Assembly (NCBI GenBank): GCA_027625915.1
Contig: JANTQA010000008.1
Span: 1,877,001-1,941,000 of the forward strand
Source: Anaeramoeba flamelloides
Taxonomy: Eukaryota > Metamonada > Anaeramoebidae
Direction: 5' to 3'
Length of the DNA: 64,000 nt
Below the pieces are notes generated by a model, which saw only the letters and a list, made by a program, of their open reading frames with translations, was not told where the DNA came from and did not search any database. A program made the translations under genes and the position numbers. Positions within the stretch are counted from its first letter, which is position 1. Every line of letters begins with the position of its first letter. This document shows, piece by piece, positions 12,101 through 26,075 of the stretch.

Positions 12101-13905
12101 ATTCATTTTACACAATTAATTATCTATTTTTAAAATTATATTGTAAATTGAAATTGAAATTTTCAATTAATCTATTTAATAAAAATTCAAGACAAAAAAG
12201 TAAAAGAATATGTCTTTCGCTACAATTTCGGTTTTTTTTATTTTCTCTAATTTACTGTAATGGACACCAAAAATAATATACACTATTATGTTATTATTAA
12301 AAATTGAATAGGAATTGTTGATCAAAAACTAATAAAGAAAAAAAAATTCAAAGAGAATAAACTGAAACATTTTTTGCTTATTTTGGAAACATAATTAAAA
12401 ATCTATTAATTTGGAATTGAATGAAGAGTTACTGATTAAAATTTGAATTTAACATGGTTAAAAAAGTTAAGTAAATCGGTTTTTTGATCATAAGAGATTG
12501 ATACAAAATAGATTTGTAATAAAAAACTTGAATGTCTTGAAATACTACAATTTTTCAAAACATAAGAAGGTATTTAATTTTTTGGAATAATTTTTTTGGA
12601 AAACAACAATTTCAATTTCGAATATGAATGGATAAAACGGAATTCAGGGAAGACACAAGATTGGAGAATCGTGTTTAATTGCTTTTTTAGAAGTGAAATT
12701 TTTCATTCAAAAATTGAATCCATAATAGACATCGGGGATTTGGTACTCATTTTCATTCATGAGATTTACTTTTTGAGATTTTTTATTACAAAATGGATTT
12801 CAAAAATTACAAATACACATCAGGAATAAAACTGTTTGTAGCTTGAATGTTTGGTAGTAATTATATTATATCTTTTTTTAGTTGAAGAAAAGTACAAAAA
12901 AGAGCAATTTATTTTCTCAACCCATAGAAAGAATAGTTTAATTTCAATTTTGGTTTTAAAATTGTTTTGTTGAGACCGAGTGTTTTCCGCTCGGTACAAA
13001 AAAACAGGAGTTGTAATTTTTCAAGAAAAAAATTTTAACGGAAATTTCCATTTTTACAAAGAAATAAAATGGTTTTCCTTATTTATTCCAATTTCTGAAG
13101 AAAAACCAGCAAACTCAAAACCTTATTGACTGATCTTGAAATTATTTTGATTTTTCGTAACTAAAAAATAATAAAAACGTTGGAAATATTTTTATTTTAA
13201 TTTCGATTTTAAGTAAAAGATTATGGAGGTTTGTCGAACTCAAATAGTGAATTGGGGGCTGGTTTTAACAATATTCTAATCAAATTTAGCTGTCTATATT
13301 TATTAAAACAAATTCTTTAAAAAAAACATTGTCCCCCTATATTAAAACATAACTCAAAAAAAAAAAAAAAAAATATTAAAATAATTTTATTTCAATCGGC
13401 TTATTATTTGGATATATTATTAAATTAAAACAAGATTGTAATTTTCAGATTTCTAATTCTAAAATGAAAAGATTATAAAATAAAAAACAAAATTGCCTGA
13501 TTTTTTTTATATCTAAAAATAATTGTATGGATCTGATCCAACATTTTATTTTTGTGAAAAATGTCATCAATCCTTTTCAATAAAAAAAAAAAAAAAAGTT
13601 TTTATTGAAAAATTCAATGTATGGCGATTTTCAACAAGATTAAAAACGAGGAAGAGAATATATCTATTTTTCGTATTTTATTGTTTATAATTTTAATAAT
13701 ACTTTGATATTTTTGCACCTTACGCGACTTGTGCTTTGTTTTGTTTACTGTACAAAAACTCAAAAACTGAATAAGTGGAAAATAAAGTTTTCTAATTATT
13801 TGTACCTTTAAATAAAATATGAAAGTAATGTTAAAAATATATCAATATATTTTTATAATAATTACATTAATATGCTTTCTGAAAAAAAAAAAAACACACA
13901 CACAA
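9139..13905. other. Intergenic region, no gene seen
   Basis: This 4.8 kb lies between the start of the FHA-AAA gene and the end of the DOCK gene. Its short open frames (9339-9611, 10813-11043, 12025-12276, 12596-12829) have no recognisable family, are rich in Phe/Ile/Lys as expected for AT-rich noise, and lack neighbouring splice-compatible exons. It should hold the FHA-AAA promoter and the DOCK 3' end. The one notable point is a GC-rich hairpin at 12975-12995. Confidence 0.6.
12975..12995. other. GC-rich hairpin in AT-rich spacer
   Basis: ACCGAG and CTCGGT pair around a short spacer. A T-G and a G-C pair extend the stem to 8 bp, leaving a 5-nt loop. It stands out in a very AT-rich stretch. 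It does not match a tRNA or the histone 3' stem-loop consensus. Function unknown. Confidence 0.35.
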
Positions 13906-16900
13906 TTAATAATTTTGATTTTGTGAATATTGAGAAATTAGATCATACCAATTAATATCCTTCTTGTCATCTAATTTATTATTTTCATCAATAACTTGAA
14001 TATCTTTTAAAAATGGTTCTGCCTTTTCTTTTAATTCTTGCAATTTTTCTTTCAATTTCTCTTGTACTAATTGTTGGTTCATTCCTATTTTATAAGAATA
14101 CGCTTGAAGGGCTTTTTCCATATTCAATAGAAATCTAGAAAAGGTTTTTTTCAGTTTTAAAATATGCTTTTGCTCAAAATTATTTTCATTTTTTAAAAAC
14201 ACATTAATATATTCTAAAGGCCCCGCGTGTACTTGGGTTAATAAAGTACCCATTAGTATCCCCTCGACGATTTTAATTTGTATTTTATAATTAGAAAATT
14301 GCATTTCAATTTGGTTGTTTTTTTCCTCAAGGTCTAAATTGGCCACTTGCACTGGTGAGAAATCTTTAATCTGTGTTTTAATAATTTTGAGTCTATTCGT
14401 TAAATTAGGGAAATAGAGTTCTGTTGTCAAAATGGTCTTTAATCTGCAAGAGTTTTCAACCTTTTCAGCATTTTCCCTCTCCTTGGATAGGGAATAATAT
14501 TTTTCATAATAAAATTGGTTAATGTTATTCATTTTTTCATAATTGCTTTTTCTTTTTTTTCTTTCCCTTTTCGGGAAATAAGGGTGTACAGAATTTAATA
14601 CTATATAACATTTCTTTTGGTCCATTTCATAATCCTGGGGAATAAATGTATCAAAGAAAATCAAATCTTCCAAATTTATAACTTTTGATAATTGTCTTTT
14701 CAATTTGGGTTTTAAATCAAAAATCATTATTTCCTCGGGGCATTTATATATAAACTGCTGGCCGTTGTTCTCGCCAAATTGCTTGCCATGAAACCCAATT
14801 CGGTAATAATGGCCAAAAGTTCTTGGCAATCCAAACAGCTCTTCGATTATTGAATCGTAATCCTTTCTTAAAAAAATTAATGTTTGAGAAACGCTTTTAT
14901 AGTTGCTTTTAAATTTCAATATTTTTAATAAGATTTCACAAACTTTAATCGAGATCTCAAAATAGTTACCCTTTCGGAAATATTCGATGGCAGTTTCCAA
15001 GCATTCGATCAAGCCCTCTTCGCTAAATAATTCAGGATCAATAAATTTGCAATCGGGGATGAAATTGTCTTGATAGCATTCAATCAGAACAGATCTACTT
15101 ATTTCCTGAAACCCCATTGCACCATTCGGCAGCCATTCCTTCCCCTTTGGATAAATCGCAATTAAAAATTCTGAAATCATTGCACATTTCTGAATCATGA
15201 TCATTGCTGCTTCTCCATAATTCTTTTGATTGAGCATTAATTTTTCCAATTGCGTTAGCCAACTGAATCTAATATTCGGCGATTTTAAATGATTATTAGA
15301 AATTCTAATTAACAAATCTGCTTGCATTTCTGGATCCGATCTTTGATCAAAGGAATTTAAAGAATCAATGAAAAAATTCAATAAATTTTTAATTAATTGG
15401 GAAACCAATTTATTAAATCTTGTATGTTTTTTAATTTTCTTCATTTTTTTCTTTTCATTTTGTTTCTTTCCATTTTGTATATTTTCATTTTCATCATCTT
15501 CATCATTATTATTATTATTATTATTAGTAGTAGTAGTAGTATTAATGTTTTCATTAGTATTTTCATTATTATCCATCTTGGCTTTACTTTCTTTCCCATT
15601 TCTCTCATCATCTTGGTTATTATCATTATCAGTATTATTGCTATTGATTTTTGATTTTTTAATATTTTTATTCGACAAATAATTTAATATCGTAAAAAAT
15701 TTTTTAATACATAAAAATTCTTTTTGGTTATACTTATCCATTTGAGTAACCAATTTATTAAAAACTTTCATTAATTGAATTTTCATTCTAGATAGATCGT
15801 TATTAATTTTATAATTTTTTTTTAATAAGATAAAAATTAAGGAATTGGCTAAGCGTCTTGTTCGTGATTTATGGTACATTGTTTTTAAAAAGATTGAATA
15901 GCATAATTTGCCTAACAAAACATTATCCAAATTGAATATTTTTTTTGGAAATTTTTTAATAAAAGAATAAATCACCCTTAATAAATAATTATTAATATTA
16001 TCAGAATTATTTTTATTCAAAAAATAAATTAATATTTTATAAAAATTTTCAAATATAGGGTTATTATTTTTAATATTATCGTTTTGGTTGATTGAAATTG
16101 ATTTTTTAAAAATATCGACTAATAAATTTAATACAATTAAATCAGATTCTTCAGATAATAGTTTTTCGCAAATAAAAGAATTGTAAACAAATTCATTTAA
16201 ACTCAAAATTAAGTCATCCTTTTTTTTAAATTCCTTTTTTTGGAATTTTTTTTTTTCTAACCATCTTCTGGTTTTATTTTTATTTTGAATATTTTTTTCT
16301 TTTTCCTTTCCATTTCCCTTCCCTTTTACATTTTTTTTCCCCTTTCCTTTTCCTTTTTCTTTTTCTTTCCCTTTTTCTTTTTCCTTTTCTTTTCCCTTTT
16401 TCTTTCCCTTTCCCTTTTCTTTCCCTTTTCCCTTCGCTTTCCTTTTACCTTTACCTTTTCGTTCACCTTTTGTTTTTTTCTTTTTCTTTTTCTTTTCAAT
16501 TTCATTTTCATTTCCATTTTCATTTTCACTTACCTTTTCCTTATCATTTAAACTTGAATTTTCATTTTCCTTTATATTATAATTTTTATTTTCATTTTCA
16601 TTTATATCATCCTCTTCTTCTTCTTCTTCTTCATCCTCTTCTTCTTCATACCCGTCATCCTCTTCTTCCTCTTCCTTTTCCTCATCATCTTCGCCGCCTA
16701 TAACCATATCTTCTTCTTCCTCCTCTTTCTCTTCCATTCCAACACCCTTTTCCTTTTCTTTGGTTTTTTCATCCTTCTTTTCCTTTTCATTTTCCAATTT
16801 ATTTTCATTTTCATTTTCATTTTCATTTTCATTTTCCTTTTTCTTTTTCTTTTTCTTTTTCTTTTCTTCAATGGTATTAATTTGGTTATTTTCAATTTCC

Positions 16901-19900
16901 TCATTTTCATTTTCAATATCGTTTGAGATTTTAGTACTAATATCCAATGATGATTTTGCATTAACTTTTTTTTTATTTTTATTCCTTTTTTTTTTATTCT
17001 TGTCTGTTCTTAAATTTTCCCTATTCTCATCAATAATATCCTTATAGCTATTGGTATTGGAAAAGTTTTCGGATTTTACATTCCTTAATCGTTGCGTTGA
17101 TAACCGGTTCATTGTTTTTTTATGTTTTATTTGTAAAACAATCTTATCATTTATCAATGATGAATTCTGGCTCATATTTCTGCGATTTATCGAGGCCTTT
17201 CTTAATTGCTCCAAATGGGAAATGGTTGATTTTTGAATTTTTGAAATATTTCTTGGCTTATTATTCAAAATAATCGGCAAATTTTTATTTAAATTTTTTT
17301 TGCCAAGATATTCAAAGGTTTCTATTAGCAATCTTAATAAATTAAAAAATTGGATTTTTCTTTGATAGTTAATTACTTGCCACCAATTAAAGAAATAATT
17401 AGTATTCAAATGCTTTAAAATAAATAAAATTGGTATTAAAAAATTTCTTCTTTCAATTGTTTTAAATTTCTTTAACTTTTCTAAATGATTTGTTATTAAT
17501 AATATTAAAGGGAAATACATTGTGATCACTCTATTAAATATTTGGCTATCGCCATGAATGCTTTTTATATCCACATTGCAATGGCCAGTCTCGTTATTGT
17601 TTGACAATTGCTCGTCAAATTGATGTTTGAGAAATAGTTTGTGTATTAGCGTGAAACCTAAATTTAAGCATTTTAATAAATGATCTTGGTTTTCAATGTG
17701 ATTAAATATGTCATTAAATTGCTTTAATAAAATTCCTATTAAAAAATGATTATTAGATAAATTATTAAATATGTTTTCCTTTTCTAAATTAATTGGGAAT
17801 AATATTGGCAAATTCAATTGGATGTAATATTCATGATCAAAAATTAATTGCAAAAATTGAAATTTAAATTCAAATAATGTTTTGAATTGCTTGTCTTCTA
17901 ATTGTAATAGGGATAAATAGTTTTGAATAATGTCAAAGACAATTCCTTTATCTATGAAATAAAATAGATCTTTGCAAAAATATGCTATTGATTGATTTAA
18001 ATTTCTCGATAATTTTAAATTTTTTTTTGAATTCAATTGTAATTGTTCTCTTAATAAATCAATTAAATTTTGAATATCTAGAATATAGCTTGATGGAAAA
18101 TTTATCGAGTTGTTATTATTATTAACATTCTCATTATTATTGTTACTGTTACTGTTGCAGTTATTGTTGTTGCTATCATTTTTGTCATCTGTGCCATCAT
18201 TATTGGCATTATTTTCATCCAAATGGGAACTGTAATTATTTGATCGAGTATTCCTTTTCAAATATAAAGCCATTGATTTAGTAATTAGACCCAAAATTGG
18301 CCCTGTGCATTTAATGGCTATTGAATTATAAATAAACTCTTCTAATAATTTTTCTTTGCAGAATTTTTGTATCCATAAAGAGACCATTTCTTCAAAAAAA
18401 TAATATTCGTCTGTTGTTGAATTGATATAGTTAAAAATATTTTCCAAATATGGTTTAAAAATTGTTTTTTCAAACTTCTTATTGTTTTCAATCTGTAAAT
18501 TTAAAAATTTTAAGAAAAATTTAAATGTTTTTTTTTTAATCATTGCATTGCCATTTAAAATCGTTAAAAAAAAGATATCCAATATAAAATGAAAATTTTC
18601 AATTAATAAGTCCATCGACTGGTTGAGTATTTTTTTCAATAAGCCTAAAAAGATATTATCAATTTCCGTATTATTTTCTAATTGTAAAAAGTTCTTATAA
18701 AGTTCATTAAAAAGTTTGTTTCTTGGATACAAACTACTAATCAGCTTTATTCGGATTTTCAATAAATGCTTGGGATTTTCTAATAAATAATTATTTAAAT
18801 TTCTTAAATAATTTTTTTTTTTTAATGTTGGTATTAATTTTAAATTTCTTTTATTTGTAGAAATTAAATTGTTTTTGTCAATTCGACAAATCGCATAAGA
18901 AAAGACCTCGAAATTTTTATAATCAATAATTTCAAAATCATCTTTATTTTTTTTCTTATTCTTTTTTCTTTTCTTTTCTCTGTTTTTTAAATTTAAATTG
19001 CCCTCATTAATTTTATAAAAAGTAAATAATAAATGATCCTTATTTCCAATAATGACTGGTAAAGAGAATTTGATCTCTTCAAATATTTTTATTTTTTTTT
19101 GATTAATTTTTAATTTTACCCAAAACTCATTTTTAAACTTTTTTTCATTCAATTGGCCATATATAATAGGAATCCCCTTTTCTTTTAAATCATCATTAAT
19201 TTTGTATTCAATCTTGAATATAATTATTTCAGTGGTTTTTTTTAGTGACTGCAATGAATTCAAATATAAATAAAAATTGTTGTAATATTGTGTATTTGGA
19301 ATTACTGTTGTGGGGGATTGAAAATTTTGAATTTCAATAGCTTCAATTTTGTTTTTATTATTTATCGTTTGTTTTATTTGATCCTTTTCTATTATTTCAT
19401 TTTTTTCCTTTTCTGTTTGTTTTATTTTAATTTGGCTACCATCTGTTGCTTTTACTGATTCTTTGTTTTCTTTTTCATTTTCATAATTGTTTTCATTTTC
19501 AGTTTTGTCTTTATTTTCATTTTCTTTTTCATTTTCTTTTTTTTTTTCTTTTTCTTTTTCTTTTACTTTTTCTTTTTCTTTTGTCTTGTTCTCAATTTTA
19601 TTCTCATCAGTGGTTGTTCTCATTTCTGTTTTTAATTCTTTTTTTTCTTTACTATTCCCAGTCCCAATTCCATTTGTTTTTGATTGTATTGTTGTTTCTT
19701 TTTTTTCATCACAGCTTCCCTTTCCCTTATGGCGCAAATTTGTATTATTTATATCCAATTTTATATCCCTTTCCTTTTTTTCGTTTATTATTTGTGAATT
19801 TTTCAAAAATGATCCTTTTTTCTCTTTTTCATTTTTTGGTTCTTCGAGATCATTTAATAATTTAATAATTTGAAAACTAGGATCTAAAATAATATTTTGA

Positions 19901-21777
19901 TCAGCTAAATCTAAATTTGATAAATCATATAATTTAAATCTAAATATTCCAGACATTGTTTTTTGTTTATGAAGCGTTGACGAATTCTTTGATTTATTTG
20001 TACCCATAATTGTAAACAATTCAGAATCTGAAATTGAATTATTCATTTGATATATTAATGTATGCTGAATACCAGCGGAAGAATATTGTAAATTAAATTT
20101 TTTGTTTGTTGTTAATTTATAGACAATAAGAAAATGCTTTGGTTTGTTTTTACTATGCCTTAATGATTTTAATTCCTGGGTTGTGATAATAATCTTTTCT
20201 CCTCTTGATTTTGGTTTAATATTTATTCTTTCGTTTCCATTTCCATTTTCCGTTTCCTTTTCCATTTCCTTTTCCTTTTCCTTTTCCTGGTCTGTGGATA
20301 TATTATTATCGCTACTAATGCTTTGGAGATCTTCATTTGTATTATTTTCGTTCTCAGAATTAATTTTTTCCTCAGTTTTTCCTTTTTTATTCCTTGCTTT
20401 TTTATTCTCATTCCCTGATTCATTCCCGATTTTCTTCTCATTGCCGTTTTTTGTTTCATGCACAATATTGCTACTAAAACTATTATTTTCATTTTTCTTT
20501 TTGTTTTCATCTTCATTTTCATCTTCATTTATGATTTCAATCCTTTCAATTCGAACAACTAAATAAATTGAATCATAATTACCAGAAATTGTATAAATTG
20601 CCTTTTTAATGCAAGTTTCTGGATCAGTTTCAAAATGCGGTTCATTTTTCTTTTTCTTCTTGCTGTCGGTGTTCAAATAATTAAGTGCAAAATAGAAATT
20701 TTCGGAATATTTTTTTTTTAATTCAAAATTATAAAACGCGACACTTCCAAAATAAGAACATCTCTCCTCGCTTTTGGTATTTTTAAAATGCAAAAAAAGT
20801 GGTTCAAAAACAATTTTTCTTTCGGTTGGTAATTTATAAAACCCTTTTGGTGCTCTGTTATCAAAGAAGAGTGTGGTCTCGTTTATTCCCGAAAATAAAC
20901 TATACATTTTGATCCGGGTTCCATTTCGTATTTTTTTATTTTCTTTTTGGTAATGCTTATTCCGCTTTTCTAAAGACAAGAATTTGACGATCGATTTCGG
21001 AAGGCTGATTTTTATGGAATCAATTAAGTTTATTTCTGAAGAATAGTTTTGTAAGGCCTTTTTCTTTTGTAGGATCTTTTTCTTTTTTTTTTTTTTATTA
21101 ATCCGTTTTTTTTTTTCTTTTCTGCTTTTTGTTCGATGGTGTATGGTTAAAAAAAAATTTGACGATCGATGTTTTTTCATCCAAAAAATCCTTTTTTTTT
21201 TGTTTCCTATCAAACTCAAAATTGTTTAAGGTCAAATTTTTGTTGATCCACATCCAAAAGGATTTTGGAATTTGGTTTTTGCTGTCTTCCTTATACTTTC
21301 GTTTTTTCCAATTCAAGATAAATATTTTCTTATGGATCGAGTTCCACACAAAGTTCGTAAAACTCTCCTTTTTTAATAATTTCAAGTCAGGCTTGGAAGA
21401 TTTGTAATTTTAATTGAGAAAAAAAAAATTTGAGAAATTTTATTTTTTTATTGTTTTTGTTTTTGTCGTTTTTTTTTTTTTTGTTGTTTTTAGTTTGTTT
21501 GTTGTTTTTGTTTTTTTTACTGGTTTAAATAATCTTCATTTTCAAAAAGAACAATAATTAAAAAGAATTTTAAGGTACTTACTGGTGTTGGGTTTTTGAC
21601 ACGTGACGGTGGAAGTAATGTCAAGATTTCGGAATCATTTTTTGAAAAAGAGAAATGTTTGATAATGGGATCTCTTCGAATAATTATCGAGTGGTGGGAT
21701 GTTTCGTAATCTAACAGAAGTTTGTCACGAAATGGTTGCGATTTTTGGGGTAGGATTAAGTCTATTTGATCGGTCAT
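13906..21777 (-). CDS. DOCK-family RhoGEF (zizimin/DOCK-C-like)
   Basis: Exon 1 is 21777-21583 (start MTDQIDLIL); exon 2 runs from 21391 to the stop at 13906. The N-terminus resembles DOCK-C/D proteins (RRDP...LPPS). A C2/DHR-1 domain lies at about residues 640-790 of the long frame (NFYLYLN, YGQL, KIKFSLP-like and HLLFTFYKI motifs). DHR-2 occupies about 1930-2410 (YGEAAMIMIQKCA, ELYFPNLTNR, HAGPLEYINVFL near the end). DHR-2 loads GTP on Rac/Cdc42-type GTPases, and DHR-1 binds phosphoinositides (family knowledge). Between them is a highly charged K/E/G/N insert (~1420-1650). The frame of exon 2's start (21391-21098) differs by one from the long frame (from 21219), and no GT-AG intron separates them. 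An A10 run at about 21191-21200 is the likely site of an indel or sequencing error. Confidence 0.87.
16260..17000 (-). repeat. Low-complexity K/E/N/G coding tract in the DOCK gene
   Basis: Nearly every coding-strand base is A or G, in iterated AAG/GAA/GGA/AAT codons, giving KGKGKEK-, EEEE- and NENENE-type runs. The plus strand is the matching polypyrimidine tract (TTTTCA hexamers at 16800-16840). The frame stays open throughout, so the tract is translated. It is probably a disordered linker between DHR-1 and DHR-2. Confidence 0.85.
21392..21582 (-). other. Intron 1 of the DOCK gene, 191 bp
   Basis: The donor is CCA|GTAAGT at 21582 and the acceptor TTCCAAG|CCTGAC at 21392. It is phase 0 and both flanking frames stay open. 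It is far shorter than the other introns in the window and contains T-rich runs. Confidence 0.75.
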
Positions 21778-24436
21778 GTAAATTTGAAAAAGAGAAGAAA
21801 ATCCCAAAAAATTTTGAAAAAAATAAATCTTGAAATATAATAATCACAAGTGACCAAATCAATTAAGAAGTTCTATTTTGATGTTCAAACAATTATTACT
21901 TTTCTTCATATTTGTCAAAAATTCAACTTTTTGAAAGAAAAAGAAATTTTTTTTTTACTTCATTTTTTATTTTGCCATTAACCAAAATACAAATAGAATT
22001 ATTAGACCATCATAATCTGAAATTATACAAAACAACAATAAAAGGATTTGTAATAAATATTTGTCTCCTTTTTACTTTAATCTTTGTTGCAAAATAAAGG
22101 GAACAAAATATTTTTTCATCTTGACAAAAAAAAAATTGTATCAATCAACTAACATTTCAAATTTTTAATTCTAAAAAGAAGTTAAATTATTATTTTTTGT
22201 CTTTTAACAATTGGAAACTTTGATGGTTTTTTTAATTAATTCTTGAGAGGTGTGTTTTTTGGAAAGCTGAATGAATATTTTGGTCTTTTTATTTTACAAT
22301 TAAGTTTAAAGTAAATCTTTAAGTAAAAGAAATTTTTTTTGTGAAAAAGTTTGTTTTATTGGGTAATTTGCATAAGAATCTTATCAACAATTAGAGACCT
22401 TAAAACTTTAACGAGACTTAATTTCTTACACACAACTCAGTTTGGGAATAGAAACGTTAATAACACAAACGTTTGTTTAAATTGGAATTCACCTGAAAGT
22501 ATCTAAAGATTTTGCAAGTTGATCTTTTTAGATTTTGAGTATATTTTTAATTTTCATTTAAAGTTTTAAGGACGATAGTACTAGATACATCCCTTGGATA
22601 CACCATGAAATCTAGTCTTTTATTTTGATTAAGGGAGTAGCCACCGGTAAAGGAAATTTTTTCACTTTTTTGCAATTTTGAAGTAGGATCAGAAAAGAGT
22701 ATTTTAAACTATGGTTGTACCTCAAGGGTTTTTATGAATTAAAGTACTTTTTTCATTAGATTTTTTAAATTTTTTTTTCAAAAGTCTCAAAGAAAGTGCT
22801 ATAATAGAATGTTTATTTGAATTGCTTAAAATTGTGTTTCGAATGTTGAATGACTTATCTTTGATCCTTATCTCAACATTCTATTGTGGCCTTTAATTTT
22901 TTCATTTTTTATTTTTTCATGATTTTTGAATTTTTTTTTAAATCAAGACAACAAAAAACAATAAAAAAGATTTTTTTATCAGTGATATTTAGGATAAATG
23001 GATTTTGTTTAAAACGGATAACAACATTAAAATTGGAGAATCACAAAATGAAATACAAATGGAGCTTTAATGACTTGAAGGATTCCAAAAAAAAAATAAT
23101 AATAATTATCCCATAAGATATCTTGTTAAGGTTTTAAATACTTGTATTTGGTGGAATTAGAGAAGTGAATATGATTATATTTTATCAAATTCTAAACCAA
23201 AAATTTTTTATAAGTTTTGTTTTAAGAATCTAAAATTATCTTCTCCCAAAAAAAAATCGTTTAAATAAAAAAAATAAAAATCAGACCAATTTTATCAATT
23301 CTTTTCTTTCTTTTTTTTTTATTTGTTGACCCTTACTAAAAAAAAAATTTAGAGAGTCTAATATCACACACCACTAAGATAAAATACTCTTCTCTCATCT
23401 TTCTCAAATTTTAATCATGTCTTATGATGTCACTACTCCCTGAAGGCAATTATGTTTCTTTATCCCTAGAGTAATATAATTTTTTTTTTTTTCTTAAAAA
23501 ATACCTTTTGGGTTTTTTTTTGGTTTTTATTATTAATTCTACTGTAAATATTTACATAAAACATAACTCTAAATGAAAGTATGTATTAATTTCTGTTGGA
23601 ATTATTCAATGAAGATGAGTTATTAATACTTTTTTTTTTAAAGAATAATTGACTAGAAAGAAAACCTAATTGTATAAATTGAGATATCAGCAATATTAAA
23701 AATTTCATAATGAATCTACAAATTAGTGATTAATTTATATTATCGCGAAAAATGTAGGTTATCTTCGATTTATGTTATTTTTCTGCTAATTTATGATACT
23801 TTTGATAGTTTAAAAACTTTTGATTATGGACAAATTCTCGATAATTAAAAAAAAAAGTTGGAATATATAGATAAATTTTTTTTAGTTATGATTAATTCTT
23901 AAATTTGACTTAAATGGTCGGTTAGTATTAATATATGTAGAAAATTAATTTAATTAATAATTTATTTATTTTGATTGTTAAGAACGAAAAAAAAAATATC
24001 TCAAATTTTTAAGGTGGTAAAGTTATTTTCATGAAAATTATTAAATTTGTGAAAATTATTATTAAACAGGATAAAATATGAAATAAATTATATTCTGTTA
24101 AAAGTCATTTAATCTTATTTTCTCACTTAAAACACAATGATATATTTAAACTAAATAAAAAATTAAAAAAATTTCACGATCATATAATCAGTTTTTTAAA
24201 TAAAATATAAATGTTTTATTTTTAGAGCGTTAGTTACATTTTCTTATTTATGATCCCCCCCACAAGTTAAAATAGATTGAAATAATCTTTTTCTTGATTA
24301 TTTTATTTCCAAAAATGAAATACAACCTAACTATCTGTTGTAAAAGTCTTAACTGAAAAATTTAATTTCCTTTTTTTTTATAGAAAACCCGATTAATTAA
24401 TGTCTTTAAAACAGTCTATGTAATCTTGATTAGCTG

Positions 24437-24441
<5 letters not shown>

Positions 24442-24531
<90 letters not shown>
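24442..24531. repeat. (TA)n followed by (GA)n microsatellite
   Basis: About 70 bases of TA repeats run directly into about 20 bases of GA repeats. Neither end carries a recognisable element boundary. Confidence 0.95.
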
Positions 24532-24533
<2 letters not shown>

Positions 24534-25170
24534 TAAATACAGTTTTTATTTTTATTTTTTCTAAACAGGTTACAAATTATTCAATAATAAGAGTATAAAA
24601 CCGATTATACAAAAACATGATATGAGTATTTTAAAAATCTATTATGAAAAAAATGAATTGTAAAATGAAAAATAAAAAATAAAATATTTCTCAAAAAATA
24701 GAGATAATTTTAGAAATTGTTCACGATCAGAAAAAAACCTTGAAATACTAAATTAAAATTTGAAATATTATTAAAAAAAAATTATCAAATTCCATTTAGA
24801 ATTTAAAAATATTCTAAAAATATAAATAAAGTAATCTATAAAAATTGATTTAACCTTTAATATATTATTAAATATGAAATTAGATCTTTTATTTGATGAA
24901 GAAGAAAAAAATAAAACTTTAATTTGAAATGTGGAGTTTGTATTATTAAAACTCATATTTTAGACGATGGGAAAAAAAAACAGAAAATTTTTTATTCATT
25001 ACTTTTTATTAAAAAACAATTGATCTGTGACACTTTCATCAATAAATCCAGAGGGTCAATACGTATTATTTAAAAAATACATTTCCAAGTATCTTTTAAA
25101 AGACAAAGGAGGTTTCAGACAAAACAAATAAGTGGTAAAATAAGGAAGTGTTTAAATGACATCCAAGATA

Positions 25171-25369
25171 CAGCCAGTTCCACTTTTAAGAAACAAACTT
25201 TCAACCAAATTTAACGCACAAAAAAAATTTTTCAAATTAAGGCACAAAATTCAAATTCTAGTAAAATAATTGGTGTAAAAAAAAATTATGAAATATGTTC
25301 TTTAATTTGAGATTTTTATTGTGCCTTAAATTTGGTTGAGGGTTTGTTTCTTAAAAGTGGAACTTATTG
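25171..25369. mobile_element. 200 bp palindromic MITE (family M1), copy a
   Basis: It starts CAGCCAGTTCCACTTTTAAG and ends in the diverged inverse, with TA on both sides. The family is almost wholly palindromic, and each arm has three TTAAGGCACAA-type motifs spaced 24-25 bp. This copy is one of the more diverged. TA target duplication and CAGT ends suggest Tc1/mariner-type mobilisation (inference). Confidence 0.8.
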
Positions 25370-25817
25370 TAATCATTTTTTACAATTTCTTTGATGGTTG
25401 GCCTAAAGGTTTTCAATCCTTGAAATTTGAAAGAAGATTTTCTTCAAGTTGGGGTTTGTGACTTGAAATTTTAGTTCTTTGCCGATCGATCTTTGGCTTG
25501 GGCTTTAATTTTACTATTATTTTCCACTAAAAAATGAAAAATTTTAGTTCACATTCCAAAATATTTTTCTTATAGTTTTATAAGTTTGCCAAAACCCCTA
25601 AAATATTTACAACATCGTTTAGAAATGATATTTTTAGACAATAAATTAAACTTCCTAAGTTATTTAACTTTAAGAAAAAAATTTTACTCTGCTGGTTTGA
25701 TTGTAACAGTAATAATTAATATTCATTTTGGAAATGGAAATAAATAATTTCATTTTTTAATTGGAAAATAAAAGTATTATTTATTCATAGGGGTTCAAAA
25801 ATAGAATTTTTTTTTTG

Positions 25818-26075
25818 TTCTGGATTGAAGAGTGTAAGATAAATAAGTTTGTAGATTTGTTAAAAAAAAAAGGAGGTTTGTGGTTGGTAGGTTGAAATTT
25901 TTAATTTAGTTTGGTTTTTAAATGGATCTGTTAAAGAAATATTTTTTTTTTTTTATTTTGAGGTAATTGAAATAAAGGAGAAATGAAATTTTCAATTGAC
26001 AACATAAAATTCAAAATTATTTTATTAAATTACCTCTCCTTTACTAATCTTACACTCTCTTGAAGTTGGATTTCT
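25818..26075. repeat. Imperfect fold-back repeat
   Basis: AGAGTGTAAGAT at about 25830 reappears inverted as ATCTTACACTCT at about 26048, with weaker pairing outward (GTTCTGGATT- versus GATTTCTGAA-type ends). The spacer is about 200 bp. It may be a MITE, but only one copy was noticed. Confidence 0.4.

Noticed and set aside
12596-12829. 77-codon frame starting MENNNFNFEYEW
   Set aside because: No family match I know, no neighbouring exon with fitting splice sites, and composition typical of spacer.
15368-17047. Overlapping plus-strand frames rich in Phe, Ser and Leu
   Set aside because: They are the complement of the K/E/N-rich DOCK coding tract; low complexity with no family features.
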